Source: Hyphomicrobium sp.
GTDB taxonomy: Bacteria > Pseudomonadota > Alphaproteobacteria > Rhizobiales > Hyphomicrobiaceae
Direction of reading: 5' to 3'
Assembly (NCBI GenBank): GCA_002928735.1
Contig: PERL01000003.1
Coordinates: 62,001-126,000 of the forward strand
DNA: 64,000 bases
The notes under the pieces are model-generated. The model saw nothing but the letters and a program-made list of their open reading frames with translations. It was not told where the DNA came from and made no database searches. Shown in pieces: positions 1-8,393 of the stretch (within the stretch, counting starts at the first letter, position 1; each line of letters opens with the position of its first letter). The position numbers and the translations under genes are program-made.

Positions 1-549
1 CTTGTGCTCAACAAGGTCGATCGGGTGAGCGATAAGGATCGCTTGCTGCCGTTGATCGCGCGGCTGTCGGACAAGCAGACGTTTGACCGGGTGTTTTTAA
101 TCTCGGCGCTGGATGGCAATGGCGTTGCCGATCTCAAGCGGTATCTGGCGGAGCGGATGCCGCTGGGGCCGTGGCACTATCCGGAAGACGAGATTTCGGA
201 TGCACCGCTGCGGATGCTGGCGTCGGAACTGACGCGGGAGAAGATCTACGAATATCTCCACGAGGAATTGCCTTATTCGACGACGGTGGAGACGACCGAT
301 TGGAAGACGTTCAAGAACGGGTCGGTGCGGATCGAGCAGACGATCTATGTGGAGCGGGACAGCCAGAAGGCGATCGTGCTCGGCAAGAAAGGCCAGACGA
401 TCAAGCGGATTTCCAGCGAATCGCGCAACGAACTGGCGAAGATCCTCGAACATGACGTTCACCTTTTCCTGTTCGTGAAGGTGCGCGAAAACTGGGGCAG
501 CGATCCGGAGCGGTATCGCGAGATGGGCCTCGATTTTCCAAAGGACTGA
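1..549 (+). CDS. era: GTPase Era, C-terminal part (5' end outside window)
   Basis: These are the last 182 residues of the Era GTPase, which binds the 3' end of 16S rRNA and helps mature the 30S subunit. The gene enters from the left edge, so no true start is visible. The first residues read LVLNKVD, which contains NKxD, the G4 guanine-specificity motif. The C-terminal half is the type II KH RNA-binding domain, with its GKKG loop in VLGKKGQTIKRI at about residue 125. recO follows 43 bases downstream on the same strand. An rnc-era-recO operon is common in Alphaproteobacteria, so rnc may lie just off the left edge (inference). Confidence 0.95.
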   Translation, partial: LVLNKVDRVSDKDRLLPLIARLSDKQTFDRVFLISALDGNGVADLKRYLAERMPLGPWHYPEDEISDAPLRMLASELTREKIYEYLHEELPYSTTVETTDWKTFKNGSVRIEQTIYVERDSQKAIVLGKKGQTIKRISSESRNELAKILEHDVHLFLFVKVRENWGSDPERYREMGLDFPKD

Positions 550-592
550 ATGCTGCTTGCGTTCACGTTCCGCCGCCCGTTAAGGCTCGCCC

Positions 593-1315
593 ATGGAATG
601 GTCGGACGAAGCAATCATCCTCAGTGTGCGGGCGCACGGCGAAACCGCGGCCGTCGTCGATCTGTTCACGAGGTCGCATGGGCGGCACGCGGGGCTGGTG
701 CATGGCGGGCGATCGCGGAAAGCACGCCCGACGCTGCAGATGGGCAATCACGTGGATGCGACCTGGAAGGCGCGTTTGTCCGAGCATCTGGGCCACATGA
801 CGGTAGAGCTCAGGCGCGGATATGCGGCCTCCGCCATGGAGGACGCGGCAGCGCTGTCTGGGCTGACGTCACTGTGTGCACTGGCGCGGCTGTTGCCGGA
901 GCGCGATCCGCACCCGGCGCTTTATGAAGTGACGCTCTTCGTGTTGAGCTTTCTCGACGATCCAACGGTGTGGCCGGCGCTAATGGTGCGCTGGGAGTTG
1001 GCACTGCTGCAGGAATTGGGATTTGGGTTGGACTTGTCGGCGTGCGCGGCGACGGGGGGCAATGATCAGCTGATCTACGTGTCGCCGAAGTCGGGCCGAG
1101 CAGTATCGGCTTCGGCGGGGGAGCCTTACAAGGATCGGCTGCTGGCGCTGCCGCAGTTCCTGACGTCGGCGCGGGACCGGCATGCGACACGGGAGGATGT
1201 CGAGGCGGGGTTTGCGCTGACGGGGTACTTTCTGGAGCAGCGGGTGCTGGCGCCGAAGGGCGATACCCTGCCCGAGTCGCGGTCGCGGATCATGACGCAC
1301 ATCGAGCGGACTTAG
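593..1315 (+). CDS. recO: DNA repair protein RecO
   Basis: This 240-residue protein matches RecO in length and layout. It has an N-terminal OB-fold (MEWSDEAIILSVRAHGETAA, then GLVHGGRSRKARPTLQ) followed by a helical C-terminal domain. RecO acts with RecR to load RecA onto SSB-coated single-stranded DNA in the RecF pathway. The ATG at 593 directly precedes the conserved first strand and no better start lies upstream. It follows era on the same strand and its stop is 4 bases from the end of a convergent CAP-domain gene. The zinc-finger cysteines seen in some RecO proteins are not obvious here. Confidence 0.93.
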   Translation: MEWSDEAIILSVRAHGETAAVVDLFTRSHGRHAGLVHGGRSRKARPTLQMGNHVDATWKARLSEHLGHMTVELRRGYAASAMEDAAALSGLTSLCALARLLPERDPHPALYEVTLFVLSFLDDPTVWPALMVRWELALLQELGFGLDLSACAATGGNDQLIYVSPKSGRAVSASAGEPYKDRLLALPQFLTSARDRHATREDVEAGFALTGYFLEQRVLAPKGDTLPESRSRIMTHIERT

Positions 1316-1319
1316 TGGC

Positions 1320-2009
1320 TCACTCGAGCGTGGCACGTTTGGAGAGTTCAACCTTGAGGCCGGCCTTGGCGTCTCCCTTCAGGGTGTAAACGGTCTGGTC
1401 GGCGGCCTGGAACTTGGCGGCGACCTTCTTGGGGCCGGCTTTGATGAAATCGAGTGCGCCGGGCGTGCAGGCAGTATGGGTGACGCTCATGGACGGGCTC
1501 AGATCATGCGTTTCGCCGCTGAAGGTGTAGGAGACGGGAACGCCCGTCGCGTTGGCGATCTGGAACGTGAATTTTGCCGATTGGGGACGGCCGAAAACCT
1601 GGACGGCGATGTATTTCGGATTCTTGTCGGGGGCCTGGACGACGCCGACCCCGATCTCGGTGTAGTGGGGGCCGAGCAGGTTTGCCTTGTGACCGGGAGA
1701 GTTGATCCAGCCTTCAACGGTTTGCCGGGCGAGTTCCCGGGTTTCGAAGCCGCGGCTGTCGAGGTTCATGGCGAGGTTTTCGCCGATCGAGCACCATTGG
1801 TAGCCTGACGCGGTGGCGCGGGCGCCGACATCGCGGTTGTCGGCCGTGTGGGAGAAGGCGTTGTTCTTGGCCAGATAGGCGGCGTAGGCCCGCGCGGCCT
1901 TGGTCAAAGCGGGGCTTGCCGTCACCTGCCCGAGCTTGTTCTCGCGCCGGAAAGCGTTGGTCATTTCGATCACGACCTGTTCCACGGCCGGGACATCGGG
2001 TAGCGGCAT
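1320..2009 (-). CDS. CAP (SCP/PR1-like) domain protein
   Basis: This 229-residue protein has a CAP-family domain over roughly residues 10-150. Typical signatures are FSHTADNRDVGARATASGY, then SIGENLAMN, then EGWINSPGHKANLLGPHYTE with the conserved GHxxN pattern, then GVGVV. A small beta-rich tail follows (residues 150-229). Bacterial CAP proteins are usually exported, but their biochemical role is mostly unknown. No signal peptide is visible: the start is MPLPDVPAVEQ, and the frame upstream reaches a stop after about 11 codons without a hydrophobic run. It is divergent from parC, with 144 bases between them, and convergent with recO. Confidence 0.85.
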   Translation of the reverse strand: MPLPDVPAVEQVVIEMTNAFRRENKLGQVTASPALTKAARAYAAYLAKNNAFSHTADNRDVGARATASGYQWCSIGENLAMNLDSRGFETRELARQTVEGWINSPGHKANLLGPHYTEIGVGVVQAPDKNPKYIAVQVFGRPQSAKFTFQIANATGVPVSYTFSGETHDLSPSMSVTHTACTPGALDFIKAGPKKVAAKFQAADQTVYTLKGDAKAGLKVELSKRATLE

Positions 2010-2153
2010 TGCGGGCGGGCTCTTTCCAGTTGTGGTGCAAAGCTACCGAAACGCGAACAAGGTGGCAAAATTCGGCTGTTGATGGGGCAACCCATGGGGA
2101 CATGTGGCGGCCCGGCACTTGAGGACGGGGCCAGCGTCCAGTAACCACGGCAC

Positions 2154-4406
2154 ATGAGCAAACATTCGATTCCGCCGTCCGGGGAAGGCCCCATCGAGCC
2201 CGTCAACCTCAAGGACGCGCTTGAGGAACGTTATCTCGCCTATGCGCTCTCGACCATCATGCACCGGGCGCTGCCCGATGTGCGTGACGGTCTGAAGCCG
2301 GTGCACCGGCGGATCTTGTATGCGATGCGGCAACTCGGGCTTGATCCCGAGGGCGGGTATCGCAAGTGCGCGAAGATCGTCGGCGAGACGATGGGTAACT
2401 ACCATCCGCATGGCAACCAGGCGATCTACGACGCGCTGGCGCGCTTGGCGCAGGATTTCGCGGTGCGTTATCCGCTGGTCGATGGGCAGGGGAACTTCGG
2501 CAACATCGACGGCGATAATCCGGCGGCCGATCGCTACACAGAAGCACGGCTGACGCCGGTCGCGGCGGATCTCTTGGATGGGATCGACGAGGACACGGTC
2601 GAGTTTCGCCCGAACTACGACGGGCGCGAGCAGGAGCCGTCTGTTCTGCCGGCGGCGTTTCCGAATTTGCTGGCCAACGGATCGGCCGGCATCGCGGTCG
2701 GCATGGCGACGAACATTCCGCCGCACAATGTGGACGAACTGTGCGCGGCGCTACTGCATCTCATCAAGCATCCCAATGCGACGGTGGAAAAGCTTGTTGA
2801 GTTCGTGCCGGGGCCGGATTTCCCCACGGGCGGTGTCATCGTCGAGCCGCGCGAGAATATTCTGGAAGCCTATCGTACGGGGCGCGGCGGTTTCACGGTG
2901 CGCGCGAAGTGGGAGAAGGAAGAGACGGGGCGCGGCGGCTATCAGATCGTCGTGACCGAAATTCCGTATCAGGTGCAGAAAGCCAAGCTCGTCGAGAAGA
3001 TCGCCGAGTTGATGACGGAGAAGAAGCTGCCGCTGCTCGGCGATGTTCGGGACGAGAGCGCGGAGGAGGTGCGGCTTATTCTTGAGCCCAAGGTGCGCAC
3101 CATTGATCCGATGCTGCTCATGGAGAGCATGTTCCGGGCGACGGAATTGGAGCTGCGGTTTGGCTTGAACATGAATGTTCTTTCGGCCGGGCAGATTCCG
3201 AATGTGCTGGGGTTGAAGGATGTTCTGAAGCAGTGGCTGGAGCACCGGGTCGATGTACTCGTGCGGCGGTCGGAGTATCGCCTGAAGAAGATTGAGCACC
3301 GGTTGGAAGTGCTGGACGGCTATCTGATCGCGTACCTCAATATCGACGAGGTGATCCGGATCGTTCGCTTCGAGGATGAGCCGAAGAAGACGCTGATCGC
3401 ACGGTTTAAGCTGACGGACGTGCAGGCGGAAGCGATCCTGAACCTGCGCTTGAAGAGCCTGTCGAAGCTGGAAGAAGTCGAGATCAAGGCCGAGCACGAC
3501 AAGCTGTCGAAGGAAAAGCGGCAGCTGCAGCAGCTTTTGAAGTCGGACGATCTGCAGTGGGAGCGGATCTCGGACGAGGTAAAGGCGACCCGGGAGCGGT
3601 ATTCGAAGAAGACGGCCTTGGGCGCGCGCCGGTCGTCGTTCGCGGAGGCGCCGGAGATCGCGGTCGATCTGGATGAGGTGCTGACGGAGAAGGAGCCCAT
3701 CACGGTGATCCTGTCCGAGAAGGGCTGGATCCGGGCAATGAAGGGGCATCAGGACGATCTGTCGAAGCTCGACTTCAAGCAGGGCGATGCGTTGAAGCAG
3801 TCCGTCAAGGCGATGACGACGGACAAGCTCTTATTGTTTGCGACGAATGGCCGGTTCTTCACGCTCGATGCCAGTCAGCTGCCCGGCGGGCGCGGGCATG
3901 GTGAGCCGGTGCGGCTGATGGTGGACCTGGAGGAGAACCACGATTTCGTGGAACTGTTCGTGCACGATCCGGCGCGCAAGCTGATCGTGGCTTCGAGCGG
4001 GGGCTATGGCTTCCTGGTCGCTGAGGAAGAGGTCGTGGCGTCGACGCGCAAGGGCAAGCAGATCCTCAACGTGGCCGACGACGAGGAGGCGGCGGTGGTG
4101 GTGCCGGCCGAGGGCGACATGGTTGCGACGGTTGGCGAGAACCGGAAGCTGCTCATCTTCAAGCTGGACGATGTGAACGAGATGGCGCGCGGCAAGGGTA
4201 CGATTCTGCAGCGCTTCAAGGACGGCGGGCTGTCCGACATCCGGGTGTTCAACAAGAAGGACGGCCTGACCTGGCTGGACAGCGCGGGGCGGACGTTCAC
4301 CTTGCCGTGGAGCGAACTGAAGGAGTGGGCCGGCGAGCGGGCGCAGGCCGGGCACGTGGTTCCAAAGGGGTTCCCGAGGTCGAACAAGTTCGGACCGGCC
4401 TTCTGA
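2154..4406 (+). CDS. parC: DNA topoisomerase IV subunit A
   Basis: This 750-residue protein has ParC length (E. coli 752). The N-terminal breakage-reunion domain carries [13 protein letters not shown] at residues 47-59 and the catalytic tyrosine at 128 in [10 protein letters not shown]. The C-terminal beta-pinwheel region includes [19 protein letters not shown] and later repeats. ParC with ParE decatenates daughter chromosomes and relaxes supercoils. Its identity over GyrA is supported by the shorter C-terminus, with no clear GyrA box of the QRRGGKG type, and by the start [12 protein letters not shown] followed by [20 protein letters not shown]. ParE is not in the window. The ATG at 2154 is the only sensible start. 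Confidence 0.96.
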   Translation: MSKHSIPPSGEGPIEPVNLKDALEERYLAYALSTIMHRALPDVRDGLKPVHRRILYAMRQLGLDPEGGYRKCAKIVGETMGNYHPHGNQAIYDALARLAQDFAVRYPLVDGQGNFGNIDGDNPAADRYTEARLTPVAADLLDGIDEDTVEFRPNYDGREQEPSVLPAAFPNLLANGSAGIAVGMATNIPPHNVDELCAALLHLIKHPNATVEKLVEFVPGPDFPTGGVIVEPRENILEAYRTGRGGFTVRAKWEKEETGRGGYQIVVTEIPYQVQKAKLVEKIAELMTEKKLPLLGDVRDESAEEVRLILEPKVRTIDPMLLMESMFRATELELRFGLNMNVLSAGQIPNVLGLKDVLKQWLEHRVDVLVRRSEYRLKKIEHRLEVLDGYLIAYLNIDEVIRIVRFEDEPKKTLIARFKLTDVQAEAILNLRLKSLSKLEEVEIKAEHDKLSKEKRQLQQLLKSDDLQWERISDEVKATRERYSKKTALGARRSSFAEAPEIAVDLDEVLTEKEPITVILSEKGWIRAMKGHQDDLSKLDFKQGDALKQSVKAMTTDKLLLFATNGRFFTLDASQLPGGRGHGEPVRLMVDLEENHDFVELFVHDPARKLIVASSGGYGFLVAEEEVVASTRKGKQILNVADDEEAAVVVPAEGDMVATVGENRKLLIFKLDDVNEMARGKGTILQRFKDGGLSDIRVFNKKDGLTWLDSAGRTFTLPWSELKEWAGERAQAGHVVPKGFPRSNKFGPAF

Positions 4407-4539
4407 CCTGGTAGGGTTTTCCGTGTGGCCGGGAAAGCTGCGCACGCAAAAGGATGAGAGTTTTCCGGGGGCTGCTCTTGTCAGCTTGATGACGGCTCGC
4501 TACGAAACCTGCATGGGTGCGCGGACGGGTCGTCAATCG

Positions 4540-5049
4540 ATGAGGGATAGCGGGTTGATCGTGGCGGCTGCGGCTGCCGTGATGCTGGCTGCTGCCGTCA
4601 GCGCTGAAGCGCAGGATGCTCCTCCCGCCGCTCCGGGCACGCCACCTGCGGCGCCTGCCGCCGGGGCCACTCCTGCCAATTGCACAAAGACGGATTTTGA
4701 GACGGTCGTTGATCAATCGGCGGGAGCCTTGCGCGATCTCAACATTCAGAACCGGCCGCGCTTTCAGGAAAAGCTGCGGGCGCTGCGCACGAAGAAGAAC
4801 TGGACGGAAGAGCAGTTCCTCAAAGAAGCCGTGCCGTACGTGAAGGACAATGCGATTGACTCCTTCGACCGCAAGACGAATGAGCTTCTGAATAAGATCG
4901 TGTCCATGGGGGGCGAGGGAAGCGCGTCGGCGACGCCGGACTGCGGCCTCTATCAAGTTCTGCGCGGGCACATGAGCGAATTGGTCAACACGCAGAACGC
5001 TAAGTGGCTTTACATGTTCCAAAAGATCGACGCGGAGTTGGGAGAGTAG
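4540..5049 (+). CDS. secreted or periplasmic helical protein, function unknown
   Basis: This is a 169-residue protein from the ATG at 4540. I chose that start because it opens a clean signal peptide (MRDSGLIVAAAAAVMLAAAV, then SAEAQ). The frame is open upstream to 4423, but that extension looks non-coding. After cleavage comes a Pro/Ala-rich linker of about 25 residues, then a mostly helical charged domain with two cysteines (NCTKTDF and DCGLYQVL) that could form a disulfide. I do not recognise the family. It follows parC by 134 bases and converges on bpt. Confidence 0.7.
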   Translation: MRDSGLIVAAAAAVMLAAAVSAEAQDAPPAAPGTPPAAPAAGATPANCTKTDFETVVDQSAGALRDLNIQNRPRFQEKLRALRTKKNWTEEQFLKEAVPYVKDNAIDSFDRKTNELLNKIVSMGGEGSASATPDCGLYQVLRGHMSELVNTQNAKWLYMFQKIDAELGE

Positions 5050-5056
5050 GCCTGCT

Positions 5057-5803
5057 TTACACGCGTTCCCAGCCGTTGGGGCCGAGGCGTTCCTGCGGGA
5101 GGAAACGGGTTTTGTAGTTCATCTTGCGCGAGCCTTCGATCCAGTAGCCGAGATAGACATACGGCAGGCCGAGGCTGCGGGCGTATTCGATGGTCTCTAA
5201 TATCATGTAGGTGCCGAGGCCACGGCGGGCTTCGGTGGGCTCGTAGAACGAATAGACCATCGAGATGCCGTCGGAGAGGCGGTCGCACAGGGCGGCAGCG
5301 GCGAGCGGCCAGCGGTGCGGGTCAGATGACAGCGCCATTTCGGCGGGCTTGATGCGGTATTCGGTGATGGCCGTTTCGATCACGCTTTCTTCGACCATCA
5401 AGGCGTAGTCGAGCGCGCTCATGTCGGCCATGCCGCCGTCGGCGTGGCGGGCGTCGATGTAGCGGCGGAAGAGGCTGAACTGCTCGGACGTCGGTTGAGC
5501 GGGAACGCGGTGTGCCGAGATGTCGATGTTGTCGCTTGCAACGCGGCGCATGGAGCCCGATGCGCGGAACTCATCGACCACGACGCGCACCGACACGCAG
5601 GCGTGGCAGCCTTCGCAATAGGGCATGTAGGCGATGTTCTGGCTGCGGCGGAAGCCGCCCCGCAGCAGGTTGTCGACAAGTGCGGGCTGTTTGTCGGGTG
5701 TCAAATGGGTGAACAGTTTGCGCTCCAGCCGGCCCGCAAGATAGGGGCAGGGCTGTGCGGCGGTGACATAGAATTCCGGGAAATGCTTTCGCTGCTCGCT
5801 CAT
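5057..5803 (-). CDS. bpt: aspartate/glutamate leucyltransferase (Bpt, ATE-like)
   Basis: This 248-residue protein is an arginyltransferase-like enzyme of the Bpt type, which adds leucine from Leu-tRNA to proteins with N-terminal Asp or Glu and so marks them for ClpAP (N-degron pathway). Diagnostic features are PCPYLAGR near residue 19, the cysteine cluster YCEGCHACVSVRV around 60-75, and the C-terminal LGLPYVYLGYWIEGSRKMNYK. Bacterial Bpt replaces Aat or acts beside it; no aat gene is in this window. The ATG at 5803 begins MSEQRKHFPEFY, which fits the family start. The gene is convergent with the secreted protein ending at 5049. Confidence 0.92.
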   Translation of the reverse strand: MSEQRKHFPEFYVTAAQPCPYLAGRLERKLFTHLTPDKQPALVDNLLRGGFRRSQNIAYMPYCEGCHACVSVRVVVDEFRASGSMRRVASDNIDISAHRVPAQPTSEQFSLFRRYIDARHADGGMADMSALDYALMVEESVIETAITEYRIKPAEMALSSDPHRWPLAAAALCDRLSDGISMVYSFYEPTEARRGLGTYMILETIEYARSLGLPYVYLGYWIEGSRKMNYKTRFLPQERLGPNGWERV

Positions 5804-5986
5804 CGCCCGTCCTTCAGTGACACCGGCCGGTGGCTCTCGTCCAAATTGTTAGGCGAACCTGGAGAGCTGGCACAGCGCGGGATGATACGTGAGCCATCGC
5901 GGCTTTCAAGCCGAACATGGCCACAGGTGTATCAGCCGCAATCACTGGTCTTCAGAACACGGTGCAAATTCGAGGTTTATCCGAAA

Positions 5987-6286
5987 TCATTCGTCGTCGC
6001 GCTTCATGAGGCCAGCCGCTGCCGGCGGCGGGGCGGACGAGCGCCGCGGCGGCGCGCGTTCGTTGCCTGGATTTGCGGCAGAGCCGCCGGCACCTGCTGG
6101 GGGTGGCGCGGATGAGCGGCGCGGCGGTGGTGCGGCTGGCGTATCGCCCAACTCCGGGCCGGGGAGCGGGGCTTCATCGGTGTGCTGGTTTCCGCTTGCC
6201 TTGGCGCTTGCCCGTCCAAGAAGATAGCCGACGTAGCCCGCGACCAGGGCAACAATGATCAACTGCAGGAATTCAGTGGTTGGCAT
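5987..6286 (-). CDS. small single-span membrane protein with Pro-rich tail
   Basis: A 99-residue protein with one N-terminal transmembrane segment (FLQLIIVALVAGYVGYLLGR), followed by a disordered Pro/Ala/Arg-rich tail containing two near-repeats of PPRRSSAPPPA. The start at 6286 has a plausible ribosome binding site (GAGG about 6 bases upstream). I do not recognise the family, and low-complexity tails like this give weak database matches. The membrane segment and the good start suggest a real gene rather than a chance frame. Confidence 0.55.
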   Translation of the reverse strand: MPTTEFLQLIIVALVAGYVGYLLGRASAKASGNQHTDEAPLPGPELGDTPAAPPPRRSSAPPPAGAGGSAANPGNERAPPRRSSAPPPAAAGLMKRDDE

Positions 6287-6373
6287 GTTGACCTCGTCGG
6301 GTGGCGGGCACGGGACGTCAGACTAGCCGCGAAACGGGGGCACCGCATAGAGGTGAGGGTGCCGCCAAAGCGA

Positions 6374-6565
6374 TCACCGGGGGCTGGTGATTGATGACGT
6401 TTCAAGTCTTGGGTCGATTGAGGCGTGGGTCAACCACGCCATGGAGCCGACGCCGATTGTGAGGATGAGCAGCCCCAGCAATGCGCGGCGGAGTGCCCAT
6501 TTGGCGTCGAGCAAACGAGGCGGCGATGCTGCGGCGCTGGCGCCGGTCCTGTTCAGGTCGCTCAT
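6374..6565 (-). CDS. small single-span membrane protein, unknown
   Basis: A 63-residue frame with one hydrophobic segment (RALLGLLILTIGVGSMAWL) flanked by a basic N-terminal side (KWALRR), which predicts N-in topology. No family is recognised. It lies 87 bases upstream of the other small membrane protein on the same strand, so the two may be co-transcribed. No strong ribosome binding site is visible, so confidence is limited. Confidence 0.45.
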   Translation of the reverse strand: MSDLNRTGASAAASPPRLLDAKWALRRALLGLLILTIGVGSMAWLTHASIDPRLETSSITSPR

Positions 6566-6862
6566 ATTTCTACGTTGTCCCCTCGTTCATCCTGCCCGCT
6601 GGAAGCACACCCTCGCTGGGGCGATGCGGAGAGAACGCCTTCTTTGTGGTTGTTGATTTAACGGTGATGATCGAATGGTGCTGATCGATTGGCCGATCAC
6701 CGCGGCTGGCCCTGTCCCGTCAAGGCCGCAGCCGCGGAGCCGAAAGCCCCCTGACGATAGTTCTGAAAGAGCGCGCCATGGGGGTCAAGGGATGGACGGC
6801 GGCATAACTGTTTCTTAGCGGCACCGTGGCGCGCGGGGCACGATTTGCGGGACGATTTGTCC

Positions 6863-8368
6863 TCACGACTGGCGTTTCAGGCGGCCGCCGAAGGCCAGAA
6901 TGGCGGCGAGCGGGACGGCAACGCCAAGAACGATGGCGATGACGACGAGAGACGGCAGCTCGCTGTAATTGCCGCGTTCGACGACAAAGATCTGGTTCAG
7001 GTATTTGGTCGCGAGTTGCCCGGCGATGAGGGCGAGATTTAGGAAAGAGGCCATGAGCGCGAACCAGACGGCGCGTTTGGCAGGTGGAGCATATATGGCG
7101 ATGAGCGTCAGCAATGGGACCATGCTGAGCTGGGCCAGGGGGGATGCTGCGGCTGCGTCGATGACGGCGATGGTGCGGGCGCCAAAGCCGAAGGTGGCTT
7201 CCGTCCAGAGGTCGACGCGGTAAACGAGCAGGAGGTTGGGGATCGACAGGATGCCGCCGAGGATGGTCAGCCAGAGTAGAACGCGGGCGACGGGCAGGCG
7301 CGTGATGGCGTCGGACAGCAGCCAGGCGGCAATGAGGGCAATGGCGGCGCCGATCTGGCCGAGGATGCCGTAGAAGGCTTCGTCGAAGCCCAGCATGTCG
7401 ATCGTAAACCAGCGATAGCCTTCGCCGATGCCGGGGGTGGCGCGGAAGAAGAAGATGATGAGCGCGGCGTAGAGAATTTTCAGGCGCGTGTTGGGGTCGA
7501 TATCGTTGGTCACGTGTTTGAGCATCGTGACGATGACGGTGAGCGAGAGCAGGAATGTGATTTCCTGGGCGTAGGGGACTTCATTGTAGCCGATGAGAAC
7601 AATGAGCGCGCCGAAGAGGAGGCCGCCGCCGAGAATTCGCCAGTCGGTTGGGCGGCTCTCACTCGATTCCAGCCGAACGAGCAGGGCGCCGCTAGCGGAG
7701 ATGGCGGGGATGATGAGGCCGATAAGAAACACGGTTTCGTAGGGCAGCGTGTTGGCGAGATAGCCTGCGAGACCCGCGACCGAGAGTGCGCCGAAAGAGA
7801 GCGCCAGGCGGCCGAGGATTTGGACCATGCCGAGGTCGTGGTCGATATCGGATTGGGCGCGCGGGGTGCCTTCGGAGGTCACACGCGGGACGACCTCGGT
7901 ACTCATGGCATCGGCGACAACATCCTGCAGGACAACGCCGATGACGGTGACGATCTGGGCAATGATGTAGAGCTGTTCGGGTGGAGCGAAGGTAATCCAC
8001 TTGCCCGCGGCGCCGGCGAGAAGGATGAGTCCGGTGGCAATGAGGGACGCGCCGAGGAAGACATAGCCACGGCGGCGGGAGCCGAGCAGCGGGACGGTGT
8101 CGACGAGTTCGCCGAAGATCATTTTGACGGCCCAAGGGAGCGTTAGCCAGACGCCGAGTTGGGCGAGGGCCGCGGGCGAGAGGGTGAGTTCCTTTTTGAC
8201 CCAGAAGCTGTCTGCGACTGCGATGATGCCGAGCGCGCCATAGGCGAAATAGACCATCAGCAGCGGTAGATATTGCGGGCGGAAAGCGCGGATCGGCGCA
8301 AGGAGGGCGCGGGTCAGGCGGTCGCGGACGCGGTCGCTTAGAGTTTGAGGCAGGGTCGTATCGGTCAT
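6863..8368 (-). CDS. MFS transporter, BT1/LplT-like, partner of Aas-like ligase
   Basis: This 501-residue integral membrane protein has about a dozen hydrophobic segments. The sequence around LPWAVKMIFGELVDTVPLLG and VVLQDVVADAMSTEVV resembles the BT1 (folate-biopterin) branch of the major facilitator superfamily. It sits 25 bases downstream of an acyl-ACP synthetase gene on the same strand. In enterobacteria the MFS flippase LplT is paired with Aas in the same way and moves lysophospholipids inward for re-acylation. Whether this protein does that is inference from position. The sequence alone supports only an MFS transporter. The ATG at 8368 is the first in frame. Confidence 0.82.
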   Translation of the reverse strand: MTDTTLPQTLSDRVRDRLTRALLAPIRAFRPQYLPLLMVYFAYGALGIIAVADSFWVKKELTLSPAALAQLGVWLTLPWAVKMIFGELVDTVPLLGSRRRGYVFLGASLIATGLILLAGAAGKWITFAPPEQLYIIAQIVTVIGVVLQDVVADAMSTEVVPRVTSEGTPRAQSDIDHDLGMVQILGRLALSFGALSVAGLAGYLANTLPYETVFLIGLIIPAISASGALLVRLESSESRPTDWRILGGGLLFGALIVLIGYNEVPYAQEITFLLSLTVIVTMLKHVTNDIDPNTRLKILYAALIIFFFRATPGIGEGYRWFTIDMLGFDEAFYGILGQIGAAIALIAAWLLSDAITRLPVARVLLWLTILGGILSIPNLLLVYRVDLWTEATFGFGARTIAVIDAAAASPLAQLSMVPLLTLIAIYAPPAKRAVWFALMASFLNLALIAGQLATKYLNQIFVVERGNYSELPSLVVIAIVLGVAVPLAAILAFGGRLKRQS

Positions 8369-8393
8369 GGGAATCCGGATGGAGGGCGCGTGC

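Noticed and set aside
2751-3749. A 332-codon open frame opposite parC
   Set aside because: Antisense to a well-conserved gene, Arg/Leu/Gln-rich, no motif and no start signal; a codon-bias shadow.
6662-6702. CGGTGAT...ATCACCG inverted repeat between two minus-strand genes as a terminator
   Set aside because: The 27-base loop is long and no T-run follows; support is too weak to call.
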